From assembly GCF_023703375.1 (NCBI RefSeq), contig NZ_JAMQGO010000001.1, forward strand, positions 62,001-126,000: a stretch of 64,000 bases of DNA, read 5' to 3'. Position numbers and translations under genes: made by a program. How positions within the stretch are numbered: the stretch's first letter is position 1; each line of letters begins with the position of its first letter. The notes under the pieces are model-generated. The model was given only the letters and a program-made list of their open reading frames with translations, did no database searches and had not been told where the DNA came from. Shown here in pieces: positions 28,135-37,159 of this stretch. The DNA comes from Lutimaribacter degradans. Its GTDB lineage: Bacteria; Pseudomonadota; Alphaproteobacteria; Rhodobacterales; Rhodobacteraceae.

Positions 28135-29451
28135 TCATTTCACGATATGCTCGTCCTTGACGAACATGTTGGCCCAGGCCCGGTCGATCAGCTCGGGGCT
28201 CATCTGATAAGGCATCCCCTCGAATTCGCAGATCGAGATTATCTGGTCGATCAGGAAGATCGGTTGGTAATTTGCATAGACGTTGTTGATGGTGGGGTAC
28301 TTCTTCTTGATCAGGTGCACCAGCGCCGGTTCGGACAGGGGCATGCCGCGCTTTTTCGCGACCATGGCAAAGATCTTCAGGAAATTCTGCTGGTTCGGGC
28401 CGTCGATCTTGATCTTGTAGAAGATGCGGCGCAGGGCGGCCTGGTCGAAGATCTCGTTCGGGTGAAAGTTGGTCGAAAAGATCACCAGCGTGTCGAACGG
28501 TACTTCGAATTTTTCGCCTGATTGCAGGGCCAGGATGTCCTTGTTTTCTTCCAGCGGCACGATCCAGCGGTTGACCAGCGATTGTGGCGGCTCGGCCTGG
28601 CGGCCAAGGTCGTCGACGATGAAGATTCCACCCGTCGATTTAAGCTGTAGCGGCGCCTGGTAGGTGCGCGCGGTGGGGTTGTAGACGAGGTCAAGCATCG
28701 ACAGGCTAAGCTCGCCACCCGTGACAACGGTTGGGCGCTCGCACTTGACATACCGGGTGTCATAGCTGCGGCGCACGCGCAGGGAATTCGGGTCATCCTC
28801 TTCGGTTTCGGCGGCCGAATGAACGATCGGGTCATAGACGGTGATCACCTGGCCAGCGTATTCGATGGCGCGCGGCACGTAGATCTTTTCGCCCATGGCG
28901 TCGCGTATGCCGTTGGAAATACTGGATTTGCCGTTACCCGGTGGCCCGTACATCAGGATCGAGCGACCGGCGCTGACCGCAGGCCCGAGATTGTCGAGCA
29001 GGTCATCGGGCAGCACGAGATGGCCCATCGCATCGGTCAACTGCTTGCGCGTGATCTGGATGTTGCGGATCGACTGGCGTTTGACCTGCTCACGATAAAC
29101 GTCGAGCGGCACGGGCATTGCGCCGAAATATTCCGACTGGCTGAGCGCATCGAGCGTGCGTGCCTTGCCCGCATCGGTCAGTTGGAACCCCATTTCATTG
29201 CTGGCATTCGCGTGCAGCGTGCCCGTCGCCTCAAGCAGGTTCTGAGCGCGGGTCATGTCGATCAGCTCGGTCGTGACGGCCCGTGGCAGGCAGATGGCGC
29301 GGGCGATGTCGCCGATCATGTCCAGGTTCTTGCGAAACATGGTTTTCAACATGATGTCGCGCATCATCACGACAGGCAGTTGCATGTCCTCCAACCTTGC
29401 GGGGATCGGGGGCGGCTGCACGCCTGTGGCGGGGGGCGCTTGCATGTTCAT
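28135..29451 (-). CDS. MoxR-like AAA ATPase linked to the tad locus
   Basis: A 438-residue protein with an N-terminal helical domain (about 20-150) and a AAA core with Walker A GPPGNGKS (169-176), Walker B IFIVDDLGR (276-284) and an Arg-finger region FDQAALRRIFYKI. AGGAAACAGCCCG precedes the start. It lies 117 bases downstream of the prepilin peptidase gene in the same direction, at the end of the pilus locus, and is probably part of it. Its role in pilus assembly is not known to me. Confidence 0.8.
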   Translation of the reverse strand: MNMQAPPATGVQPPPIPARLEDMQLPVVMMRDIMLKTMFRKNLDMIGDIARAICLPRAVTTELIDMTRAQNLLEATGTLHANASNEMGFQLTDAGKARTLDALSQSEYFGAMPVPLDVYREQVKRQSIRNIQITRKQLTDAMGHLVLPDDLLDNLGPAVSAGRSILMYGPPGNGKSSISNGIRDAMGEKIYVPRAIEYAGQVITVYDPIVHSAAETEEDDPNSLRVRRSYDTRYVKCERPTVVTGGELSLSMLDLVYNPTARTYQAPLQLKSTGGIFIVDDLGRQAEPPQSLVNRWIVPLEENKDILALQSGEKFEVPFDTLVIFSTNFHPNEIFDQAALRRIFYKIKIDGPNQQNFLKIFAMVAKKRGMPLSEPALVHLIKKKYPTINNVYANYQPIFLIDQIISICEFEGMPYQMSPELIDRAWANMFVKDEHIVK

Positions 29452-29568
29452 CGGGCTGTTTCCTGCTCAATCATTGCGGTGCGCGGGGGCACCCTTGATG
29501 GGTTTGCCCACGTTTGTGCCAAAGCATGATGGCAAAATAATGGAGAAAGCTTTACGGCTTTGCGCCGA

Positions 29569-30093
29569 TCAGAACGCACCGAGCGCGAGGTAGATCACCA
29601 GCGTGCCCGCCAGCGGCAGACCCATAGGAAATTTCCGACCTGCCGACCAGCTTTGCCAATGGGGCGCCAGTGCGCGCAGCGCGGTATACTTGGCCAGGCG
29701 ATGGCTTAGATAGGCCGCCGACAGGCTTGCGGCAAAGATCACGATCAGCACCTGCAGGTCCGCCACCCAAAGATAGGGCCCGGCTGCGGCCAGAAATTTT
29801 GCATCACCCGCGCCGGCCAGCCCGACCGCGTTCACCACCATTCCGAGGATCAGCAAGATGGGCATGTGCAGCAATTGCCAGCCATATTCGGGCAGGGGCA
29901 TCAGCACCGGCCCGAATATGGCGAATAGCACGAAGAGCATGACGACCGTCCAGTTCGGGATGCGCATGCTGCGCAAATCGCTGAAGGCCACGTAAAAACA
30001 CACGGGCGCCGCCACCACCAGCAGAACCAGCGCGGTCATATCCTGAATGGCCAACGCTTGTGACAGCCGTCCGATGAGCCCCAGCACGTCCAT
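29569..30093 (-). CDS. tadV: Prepilin peptidase TadV/CpaA
   Basis: A 174-residue membrane aspartyl protease of family A24. Catalytic Asp residues are D39 in SDLRSMRIPN and D97 in GAGDAKFLAA (the GxGD motif). About five hydrophobic segments are visible and the C-terminus is FPMGLPLAG-like, as in TadV. It cleaves Flp prepilins after the conserved Gly. It lacks the N-terminal methylase domain of PilD, as usual for Tad systems. It follows tadD by seven bases. Confidence 0.9.
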   Translation of the reverse strand: MDVLGLIGRLSQALAIQDMTALVLLVVAAPVCFYVAFSDLRSMRIPNWTVVMLFVLFAIFGPVLMPLPEYGWQLLHMPILLILGMVVNAVGLAGAGDAKFLAAAGPYLWVADLQVLIVIFAASLSAAYLSHRLAKYTALRALAPHWQSWSAGRKFPMGLPLAGTLVIYLALGAF

Positions 30094-30100
30094 TGGCAGA

Positions 30101-30952
30101 TCAGCCGCCTTCCAGCGCCCTGAGCGACCGCACAGCCGCCTCGAAATGTTGGGGGTGCGTTTCTATCGCGTCGCGCAAAAGGCCCTTGCCGGTTTCGACA
30201 TCGCCCCGTTTGACCGCGCTCAACCCCAACGTATGCAACAGCTGTGCTCGTTCGACCTGGTCCATCGGCACGACGGGAAGGGTGTATTTGCCTTGCGCGC
30301 CGCGGGACAGGACCATGTTGTTCTTGGCGGTGAACAGGCTGCCATCGTGTTTAAGCGCCTCGGCAAAAAGGCGTTCGGCTTCATCGTAATCGCCCCGCGA
30401 CAGCTTGGAATAGCCCCAGTTGTTCAGAACGCCGCCAGGGCGCGTGGTCAGCCCCACGGCAATTTCGTAGAAACTGTCGGCTTTTTTCCATTCCTCGTTG
30501 CCGTCGGCAATCATCGCCTCCAGCCGGTAGCGTTTGAAGGTCTCATGGGTCGGGGGGACACCGTTCAGTGTTTCCTCGGCCTCTTTCCACTGACCATTGC
30601 GAATGTAGGCATCGGCCAAGTCTACCGTGTCATCCTTGGTGGCATCGGCGTGTTGCAACACCTTTTTCCACGCGCTCACGGCTTCGGTGTGGCGCTTGGC
30701 GCGCACCATCGACTTGGCCAGGCCGCGCTGCAAGTCGATCCGCTCGGGCTTGTCCTCGACGGCGCGGGTGAAATATGAAACCGCCTCGTTCGGGTCGGCC
30801 ACTGTCAGCATGATGTCGCTAAGGTTGCTTTCATCGACCACGTCAACTTCTTGAAAAGCGCGGTCGACCTTGTCCTTGTCAATCCGCTGTTCGCAGGCGG
30901 ACAAGCCGAGAGACCCGGCGATACACAGGGAAATAAGAAGGGGGTGGCGCAT
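30101..30952 (-). CDS. tadD: Tad pilus TPR lipoprotein TadD
   Basis: A 283-residue protein with a lipoprotein signal (lipobox LGLSAC, Cys20) and TPR repeats over about residues 55-260 (for example LNNWGYSKLSRGDYDEAERL). TadD is the pilotin-like lipoprotein needed for secretin assembly at the outer membrane. A second, shorter TPR lipoprotein gene lies just upstream. Confidence 0.85.
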   Translation of the reverse strand: MRHPLLISLCIAGSLGLSACEQRIDKDKVDRAFQEVDVVDESNLSDIMLTVADPNEAVSYFTRAVEDKPERIDLQRGLAKSMVRAKRHTEAVSAWKKVLQHADATKDDTVDLADAYIRNGQWKEAEETLNGVPPTHETFKRYRLEAMIADGNEEWKKADSFYEIAVGLTTRPGGVLNNWGYSKLSRGDYDEAERLFAEALKHDGSLFTAKNNMVLSRGAQGKYTLPVVPMDQVERAQLLHTLGLSAVKRGDVETGKGLLRDAIETHPQHFEAAVRSLRALEGG

Positions 30953-30982
30953 GTTTTTGCGTCCCTTTTACTGCTCTTGCCT

Positions 30983-31546
30983 CTATGGCACGCGTCGGAT
31001 GAGGTAATCACTGCTGCCCCGGCGCACCAATTTATAGTCTTGTTCTTTCTTGTCACCATAATCTGGATTTTTGTTTTTTGCTATGGCCAAGCGCAGATTA
31101 TCACGGATTGAGTCACTTTCGCCATTGTCGAGTGCGTAGGCCCGGCGAAATACCTGCTCGGCTTCGGCCACGTTGCCCTGTTCCATCAGGACGACGCCAA
31201 GGTTGTTCCAGGTTTCCGGTATCGCGTTTTCGGTGTCTATGGCACGGCGTAAAAGTTGTTCTGCCTGGCCCAGCCGGCCAAGCCCCAGGTTCGCGGTGCC
31301 AAGCCCCGAAAGCACATCGACATCGCCGGTGCCACGCTCAAGCGCGGCACGGCTGTACGCTTCCAGCGCCAGCTCGAACTCACCGGCCTGAATAAGGCGA
31401 TGGCCCACCAGCAGCCCGTCAACCGCCAAGGCGCCCGGTTTCGGGCCCGGCGCATAGGGGCCGCGCGATGAATCAAGGCCGCCCGTGGAACAGGCGGCCA
31501 AGACCAATGTTGCGATCAGCGCGATCCCCGGGCGGATCGAAGTCAT
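30983..31546 (-). CDS. Second TPR lipoprotein of the tad locus
   Basis: A 187-residue lipoprotein (lipobox LVLAAC, Cys19) with about three TPR repeats (residues 45-160; the consensus-like ETWNNLGVVLMEQGNVAEAEQVF is partly quoted here as WNNLGVVLMEQGNVAEAE). It is between tadC and tadD with short gaps, so it is in the same operon. It is probably a second outer-membrane assembly factor, also described as a TadD-like protein. Confidence 0.8.
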   Translation of the reverse strand: MTSIRPGIALIATLVLAACSTGGLDSSRGPYAPGPKPGALAVDGLLVGHRLIQAGEFELALEAYSRAALERGTGDVDVLSGLGTANLGLGRLGQAEQLLRRAIDTENAIPETWNNLGVVLMEQGNVAEAEQVFRRAYALDNGESDSIRDNLRLAIAKNKNPDYGDKKEQDYKLVRRGSSDYLIRRVP

Positions 31547-31564
31547 GCCGTGTTTGCCCCGTTT

Positions 31565-32539
31565 CTAGTTGCCGGTCGCGCTCTGGATGTTCGTGATCCC
31601 GTTAACGGACGGACCGACAAGGATGATCAGAAGCGGCGGCACTGTCAGGGTCATTGTGACAAGTGTCATCTTCGTAGGCAACTTGTTTGCCTTTTCCTCG
31701 GCGCGCATCACGCGTTTGTCGCGCATCTCGCCGGCATAGACGCGCAGCGCATCGGCGATCGAGGTGCCGAAGCTGGCCGATTGGATCAGAACTGTCACGA
31801 AGCTCGATACGTCCTGCACGCCGCAGCGTTCGCCCATGTCGCGCAGCACCGAGGATTTGTCCTTGCCGGCCTTGATCTCGTAGCTGACGATTTCGAATTC
31901 GTCGGCCAGCGCCGGAAACGAGGGGCGGATTTCCTTGGACACGCGGATGATGGACTGATCCAGCGATTGGCCGGCCTCGATGCAGACCAGCATCATGTCC
32001 AGTGCATCGGGAAAGCCTTCCTGGATCTGGTTCTGGCGTTCCTGCTGCCGCTTCGTCACCCAGTATTTCGGTGCCATGTAACCCACGACGCCGGGCCCGA
32101 GAATGTGCATCAAGGTGCTTTGGGTGGTCAGGTCGGGCGCACCGGCCTTGAATGTCATGTAGTAGATCGTGCCAACGACCACACCACCGATCCCAAGTGC
32201 GAATTGCGCAAAATGGAAATAGCGCACGGAATCCTTGGTGCGATAACCCGCCTGCATCAGCTTCTGGCGAACGGCCGAGTATTCCTGTTCGTTCTGGGGC
32301 TCGAGGAATTCCTTGTATTTCTCAAGCTTGTTGTTGGCCTGGTTGGTGCGCAGTTTCTTGCCGGGCTTGTGCACAACGCCCCGCTCGTTCTCCATGCGCA
32401 GCTTTTCCAGCGGATCCTTCTTCTGGCTCAGAAGGATCGGGATGGTGGCAAGGATCAGGAACAGACCCAGCCCGCCCACCACGATCAACGGGCCGAATTC
32501 ACCAAGGCTGCCGGTAAGGATGTCGTTCAACTGTTGCAT
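31565..32539 (-). CDS. tadC: Tad pilus inner-membrane protein TadC
   Basis: A 324-residue protein of the GspF/TadC type II secretion F domain family, with membrane helices near the N-terminus (about 15-35), mid-protein (about 110-150) and at the C-terminus (about 290-315). The segment IQEGFPDALDMMLVCIEAG is the family core. With TadB it forms the platform that TadA acts on. Ten bases separate it from tadB. Confidence 0.92.
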   Translation of the reverse strand: MQQLNDILTGSLGEFGPLIVVGGLGLFLILATIPILLSQKKDPLEKLRMENERGVVHKPGKKLRTNQANNKLEKYKEFLEPQNEQEYSAVRQKLMQAGYRTKDSVRYFHFAQFALGIGGVVVGTIYYMTFKAGAPDLTTQSTLMHILGPGVVGYMAPKYWVTKRQQERQNQIQEGFPDALDMMLVCIEAGQSLDQSIIRVSKEIRPSFPALADEFEIVSYEIKAGKDKSSVLRDMGERCGVQDVSSFVTVLIQSASFGTSIADALRVYAGEMRDKRVMRAEEKANKLPTKMTLVTMTLTVPPLLIILVGPSVNGITNIQSATGN

Positions 32540-32549
32540 CGTCGTCTCC

Positions 32550-33518
32550 TCAGACCTTGATGTTCACAAGCATGCGCATGACCAGCAGGTTGGCGACCAG
32601 AAATCCGCCGACCACGAAACAGGCCGGGATGAACCAGGGGTGATCCAGCACGTCGTCGTAGTAGTTCGGGTCCAGAAGGTTGATCGCGATTAGCGCGAAC
32701 ACGGGGAAACCAGACAAGAATTTTCCCGACCACTGTGCCTCGGCGGTGATGGCCTTGACGCGGCGGAACAGGCGAAACCGCGCGCGGATCACCTTGGCAA
32801 GGCCCGCCAGGATCTCGGCGAGGTTGCCGCCCGACTGCTGCTGGATCGTCACCGCCACGGCGAGAAAGCGCAAATCCTGCATGTCCAGGCGCTCGGCCAG
32901 GTCTTTCAACGCTTCGCCCACGTCGCGCCCATAGGCGGATTCGTCGGCAATGATGCCGAACTCGGTGGCCAGCGGGTCGGGCACCTCCTTGGCGACGATC
33001 TGGATGGCCGATGAAAAGGGGTGACCGACGCGCAGGCTGCGCACCATCAGTTCGACCGCATCGGGCAATTGTTCCTCGATCATCGACATGCGTTTCTTGG
33101 CCTTGTGGTTGACCCACATGAAAATGCCGCCCACGCCCATGCCCACGGCGACCGCTGCGCGCACCGGGGCGCTGGTTTCGGTGCCGATGGTCAGGCCGAG
33201 GAAGGAAATGACCGAAAGCGCCACCATGAGCATGATAAGCTGCACTGGCGTAAAGGCGATCGCCCCCTTTTGCGCGCGGTCGGCCAGCATCGCGTAAAGC
33301 GGTATCCCGCGCGAGTTCATGTGCTGGCGCATCTCCTTGCGCAGCTTGGCCATCACCTCTTCGCGGCGGCCGCCCTGTTCGAGCATTTCAAGCCGGCGGT
33401 TCACCCGGTTGTTCAGGCTGATCGAGCGGCCGAATACCGTGAGGTACAAACCTTCCACCAGCACCAGGACACCGATGAAGATCAGCCCGTAGATGAGCGG
33501 CTCAATACTTATGGACAT
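32550..33518 (-). CDS. tadB: Tad pilus inner-membrane protein TadB
   Basis: A 322-residue paralogue of TadC with an N-terminal helix (about 8-28), two helices at about 95-135 and a C-terminal pair. The GspF core reads IEEQLPDAVELMVRSLRVG and ATEFGIIADESAYGRD. Six bases separate it from tadA, so all three genes are translated from one message. Confidence 0.93.
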   Translation of the reverse strand: MSISIEPLIYGLIFIGVLVLVEGLYLTVFGRSISLNNRVNRRLEMLEQGGRREEVMAKLRKEMRQHMNSRGIPLYAMLADRAQKGAIAFTPVQLIMLMVALSVISFLGLTIGTETSAPVRAAVAVGMGVGGIFMWVNHKAKKRMSMIEEQLPDAVELMVRSLRVGHPFSSAIQIVAKEVPDPLATEFGIIADESAYGRDVGEALKDLAERLDMQDLRFLAVAVTIQQQSGGNLAEILAGLAKVIRARFRLFRRVKAITAEAQWSGKFLSGFPVFALIAINLLDPNYYDDVLDHPWFIPACFVVGGFLVANLLVMRMLVNIKV

Positions 33519-33524
33519 GACTGG

Positions 33525-34988
33525 TTACTCCGCGGCGATGGGTTCAAAGATGTTGGCCGGCAGGTCATAGCCCCAGAGCCGGAAACGTTCGGAGAAGTTG
33601 CTACGCACGCCGGTGGCCGTGAAATGGCCGATGATCTTGTTTTCCGGCGTCAGGCCGACACGCTGAAAGCGGAACACTTCCTGCATCGCGATCACGTCGC
33701 CCTCCATGCCTGTGATCTCGGTGATCGAGGTCATGCGGCGCGACCCGTCTTGCAGGCGGCTGGCCTGCACGATGACGTTGACGGCGCTGGCGATCTGGCT
33801 GCGCACCGCCTTTATGGGCATTTCGATCCCGGCCATGGCGATCATGTTTTCCAGCCGGCTGACGCCGTCGCGGGCGCTGTTGGCGTGGATGGTTGTCATC
33901 GAACCGTCGTGGCCGGTGTTCATGGCCTGCAACATGTCGATCACTTCCTCGCCGCGGGTTTCACCCACGATGATGCGGTCGGGGCGCATACGCAGTGCGT
34001 TGCGCAGACAATCGCGCTGGGTCACGGCCCCCTTGCCCTCGACGTTGGGCGGGCGGCTTTCCATCCGGCCGACATGGGTCTGTTGCAGCTGGAGTTCGGC
34101 GGTATCTTCGATCGTCAGGATGCGTTCGGCATTGTCGATGAAGGATGACAGGGCGTTGAGCGTCGTGGTCTTGCCCGAGCCCGTTCCGCCCGACACGATC
34201 ACGTTCAGGCGGCACGCCACCGCGGCTTGAAGATAGGCGGCCATTTCTTCCGAAAAGGCGCCGAAATTCACCAGGTCGTCGATGCCCAGCTTTTCCTTCT
34301 TGAATTTCCGGATCGACACGAGGCTGCCATCCACCGCGATGGGCGGCACCATGGCGTTGAAACGCGAGCCATCGGCTAGGCGTGCGTCGACATAGGGGTT
34401 GGATTCGTCAACGCGCCGCCCGACCGCCGAAACGATCTTGTCGATGATCCGCTGAAGGTGCTTTTCATCCTTGAAGGTGACATCGGTCAGTTGCAGCTTG
34501 CCGTCGCGCTCAACGAAGATCCGCTGCGGCCCATTCACCAGGATATCGTTGACGGTGTCATCCTTGAGCAATGTCTCAAGCGGGCCGAGACCGCGCACTT
34601 CGTCGTAAAGCTCCTGGTTCAGGGTCGTGCGATCCTCGCGGTTCAGAACGATACCCCTTTCCGACAGAACCTCGGCCGCGATTTCGGAGATCTCGGCTTT
34701 CAGCTCGGCTTCCGAGGCGGCCTCGATCGCGCTGAGGTTCAGGTTGTCCAGAAGCGAGCGGTGCAGTTCCAGCTTGATGTCCCCCAACCGCTCCTTGCGC
34801 TTGCGCTCCTTGTCGGCGGTCGCGACCTGGGCCGGGGTCTTTTGGGGGGCTTGCCGTGCAGAAGAGACCGGCGCGGGTTGGGGCGCGGCTGCCGCGCGGG
34901 CAGGTTTCGGCGCAACGGCCTTGGGCGCGGGGGCCGGGCGCGGCGCAGTCGACGCGGGGGCAGTCTGTTTCTTGTAGCGCGAAAACAT
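33525..34988 (-). CDS. tadA: Tad pilus assembly ATPase TadA/CpaF
   Basis: A 487-residue secretion ATPase of the VirB11/PilB type. Residues 1-60 are a Pro/Ala-rich tail. Walker A is [10 protein letters not shown] (K273), the Asp box [10 protein letters not shown] (290-299), Walker [12 protein letters not shown] (339-349) and the His box [12 protein letters not shown]. It powers both pilus extension and retraction in Tad systems studied so far. Confidence 0.95.
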   Translation of the reverse strand: MFSRYKKQTAPASTAPRPAPAPKAVAPKPARAAAAPQPAPVSSARQAPQKTPAQVATADKERKRKERLGDIKLELHRSLLDNLNLSAIEAASEAELKAEISEIAAEVLSERGIVLNREDRTTLNQELYDEVRGLGPLETLLKDDTVNDILVNGPQRIFVERDGKLQLTDVTFKDEKHLQRIIDKIVSAVGRRVDESNPYVDARLADGSRFNAMVPPIAVDGSLVSIRKFKKEKLGIDDLVNFGAFSEEMAAYLQAAVACRLNVIVSGGTGSGKTTTLNALSSFIDNAERILTIEDTAELQLQQTHVGRMESRPPNVEGKGAVTQRDCLRNALRMRPDRIIVGETRGEEVIDMLQAMNTGHDGSMTTIHANSARDGVSRLENMIAMAGIEMPIKAVRSQIASAVNVIVQASRLQDGSRRMTSITEITGMEGDVIAMQEVFRFQRVGLTPENKIIGHFTATGVRSNFSERFRLWGYDLPANIFEPIAAE

Positions 34989-35008
34989 GCCTTACTTCCT
35001 CACAATCA

Positions 35009-36277
35009 TCACGCGGCCTCTTCGGCATCGCTTTGGCCAAACTCATGCAGGCTTTGCGCCAGCTTGGCGATTTCCTTGCGCAGCGGGTTCTTGCCCGCGC
35101 TCAATGCCAGGGGCTGGCCGTGATCGGCCCCCTGCGTGACCGGCCGGCCGCCATCGGGAAGCAGCAGTTCGATCGAGATGCCCAGGCTTTCGGCCATGCG
35201 CTTGACGCGCGACTTGCCGTTCAGGTCGGTGAATTTCGGCGCGCGGTTCAGGACAAAGCGGATCTTGTCAAAGGGCATGTCCTCGGATTGAAGCAGCCGC
35301 TTGAACCGCAGCGTGTTCTGCGCAGATCGCATGTCGAGCTCGATCATGGCGAAATAGACCTGCGCCTGCGACAATGCGGTTTCGGTCCATTGCACCAGGG
35401 TATGCGGCATGTCGATCACGACATAGTCGAAATGGTGGCGCGCAATCTCGATGATTCGTGACACGTCTTCCGACCCTATCAGGTCAAGCGGGATCATGTC
35501 GGGCGGCGCGGTCAGCACCTGCAAGGCATCCTCATAGCCGATGAGGGCCGCCTGGAAGCTTTCGTCATCCATCGACTCGGTATCGCCGAGCAACTCCAGA
35601 ACCGCCTCGCGGCGGGGCAGGTCGAGGTAGGTCGCCGTCGCACCGTATTGCAGGTCGAGATCCAGCAGGCAGACCTTGGGCGGCGTTTCGCCCTTCTTCG
35701 CGACCTGCGACAGCTCCCATGCAAGGTTGACTGCGAATGTCGTGCAGCCGCTGCCGCCGGCTATGCCGTGGACGGCCAGCACAACACCTTCGCGCGATGG
35801 GCCGCTGCCACGCCGGGCGCTCGGGGCGCTTTCGTCGGCTTCGGCATGGGCGGTGGGGGCAGGGGCGCGCAGCCGGTCGATCGCGGCCTGCAACTCGTTC
35901 TCGGGCAAGGGGTAGGGCACGAATTCATCCGCGCCCTGCCTAAGCAACTGGTGCAGGGCGGTTGGGCTGATGTCTTCGGCGATCAGAATGACCTTTATAC
36001 GGTTGGCCTTGGCGCTGGTGATGATTTGGCCCAGCATGGCCAGGTTTTCCTCGTCATCCGCATCCACGGCCAGCGCGATGAACTCCAGTGTTTCGGCCTC
36101 GGGCTGATCGAGAAAGGCAAGCGCGTCGTCAAAGCCCAGGTCGCCCCAGGTTTCGCCCATCGCGGTTTCCATGTCTTCGACCAAGAGGTCGAAATTCTTT
36201 ACATCACGGCTAACCGTGCAGGCGAGGATCGGACTTGCCTCCGGCACCATTTGAGCGTTGCTTGTCATTCGCCTCAT
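35009..36277 (-). CDS. tadZ: Tad pilus localisation protein TadZ/CpaE
   Basis: A 422-residue protein with an atypical receiver domain (about 15-135) and a MinD/ParA-like ATPase domain (from about 165). The deviant Walker A reads GIAGGSGCTT (171-180), with Cys178 at the position of the signature Lys, as in other TadZ proteins that lack this Lys. TadZ places the pilus machine at the pole. AAAAAAGGAC precedes the start at 36277. A terminator separates it from the upstream OmpA gene. Confidence 0.9.
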   Translation of the reverse strand: MRRMTSNAQMVPEASPILACTVSRDVKNFDLLVEDMETAMGETWGDLGFDDALAFLDQPEAETLEFIALAVDADDEENLAMLGQIITSAKANRIKVILIAEDISPTALHQLLRQGADEFVPYPLPENELQAAIDRLRAPAPTAHAEADESAPSARRGSGPSREGVVLAVHGIAGGSGCTTFAVNLAWELSQVAKKGETPPKVCLLDLDLQYGATATYLDLPRREAVLELLGDTESMDDESFQAALIGYEDALQVLTAPPDMIPLDLIGSEDVSRIIEIARHHFDYVVIDMPHTLVQWTETALSQAQVYFAMIELDMRSAQNTLRFKRLLQSEDMPFDKIRFVLNRAPKFTDLNGKSRVKRMAESLGISIELLLPDGGRPVTQGADHGQPLALSAGKNPLRKEIAKLAQSLHEFGQSDAEEAA

Positions 36278-36429
36278 GTCCTTTTTTCGAGAAGCGGCAG
36301 ACAGTTGAACCGTCTTCGTGCTTCCGGGTCCGACTCGGCGGACCTGTTATTCACTCAAGGTGAAGATGTCGGAGAATCTGGGCGAGATTGCGGCCAAAAG
36401 ATCGAAATTGTGCGTTATCTTCAAACGAT

Positions 36430-36462
36430 AAGAAAAAGCGGGCTGCATTGTTGCGCCCGCTT
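36430..36462 (-). terminator. Intrinsic terminator after the OmpA lipoprotein gene
   Basis: On the minus strand AAGCGGGC-N11-GCCCGCTT is followed by TTTCTT, just downstream of the OmpA gene stop. It splits the tad locus into an upstream pilin/secretin unit and a downstream motor unit starting at tadZ, or acts as a partial attenuator between them. Confidence 0.75.
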
Positions 36463-36488
36463 GTCCAAGGTCAGGATGTATTTTCCGA

Positions 36489-37145
36489 TTATTGATCGGT
36501 TCCGAAGTCCGCGCCGGTGATCCCTTCAAGGTTCGACGTCGGTTCAGCGCTGGCGACATATTCGCGATAGATGACCTCGGCGTATTTGCCGTCCATCACC
36601 GTGGGGTGCCGCTTGAGAAAGCCGGAAACCTCGGTCACGGTGCGGCGGTTGCGCCGCTCGCGGCCTTCGGTCACGACAAGAGGCTGCGTTTCACCGTAGC
36701 TCACCACCGCCTCGAGGCGGCTGCGATCGACGCCAAGCGATGTCAGGTAATGCACCACCGCGCGGGCCCGGCGCAGGCCAAGCCGCTTGTTATAGTAATT
36801 CGATCCAACCTTGTCGGTGTGCCCGTAAACGCGGAACCGAACCTCGGGGAACTGGCGGATCCAATCGGCTTGGCGGCGCAGGTTCGCACGCGCCGTTTCG
36901 TCAAGCACGGCCGAATTGAACGCGAAATTGACCATCGAGGGCACTTCGCGCGCGAACCGGTTCGACAGGTCCACGGCATAGCTGCGCTCGCCGTTCTGGT
37001 ACATGATGTTGTTCATCGTCGAGTTGCCGAAATCCGCATTGCTATGCAGGACACCGGCTTCGCGCCAGAAACTGGAATTCGCCATCTGCCTCTCGCTGCA
37101 GGCGGTCAGGGCCACAAGGCCGGTCAGTGCGAGTGTCTTGTACAT
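36489..37145 (-). CDS. OmpA-domain lipoprotein of the tad locus
   Basis: A 218-residue lipoprotein (lipobox VALTAC) with a C-terminal OmpA-like peptidoglycan-binding domain (about 85-190; YGHTDKVGSNYYNKRLGLRR). It probably anchors the Tad secretin complex to the cell wall, the place held by CpaD or RcpB in other systems. The start at 37145 is chosen because GGGAGCAAGG lies before it; in-frame ATGs at 37160 and 37163 overlap the secretin stop. Confidence 0.85.
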   Translation of the reverse strand: MYKTLALTGLVALTACSERQMANSSFWREAGVLHSNADFGNSTMNNIMYQNGERSYAVDLSNRFAREVPSMVNFAFNSAVLDETARANLRRQADWIRQFPEVRFRVYGHTDKVGSNYYNKRLGLRRARAVVHYLTSLGVDRSRLEAVVSYGETQPLVVTEGRERRNRRTVTEVSGFLKRHPTVMDGKYAEVIYREYVASAEPTSNLEGITGADFGTDQ

Positions 37146-37159
37146 CTGCCTTGCTCCCA

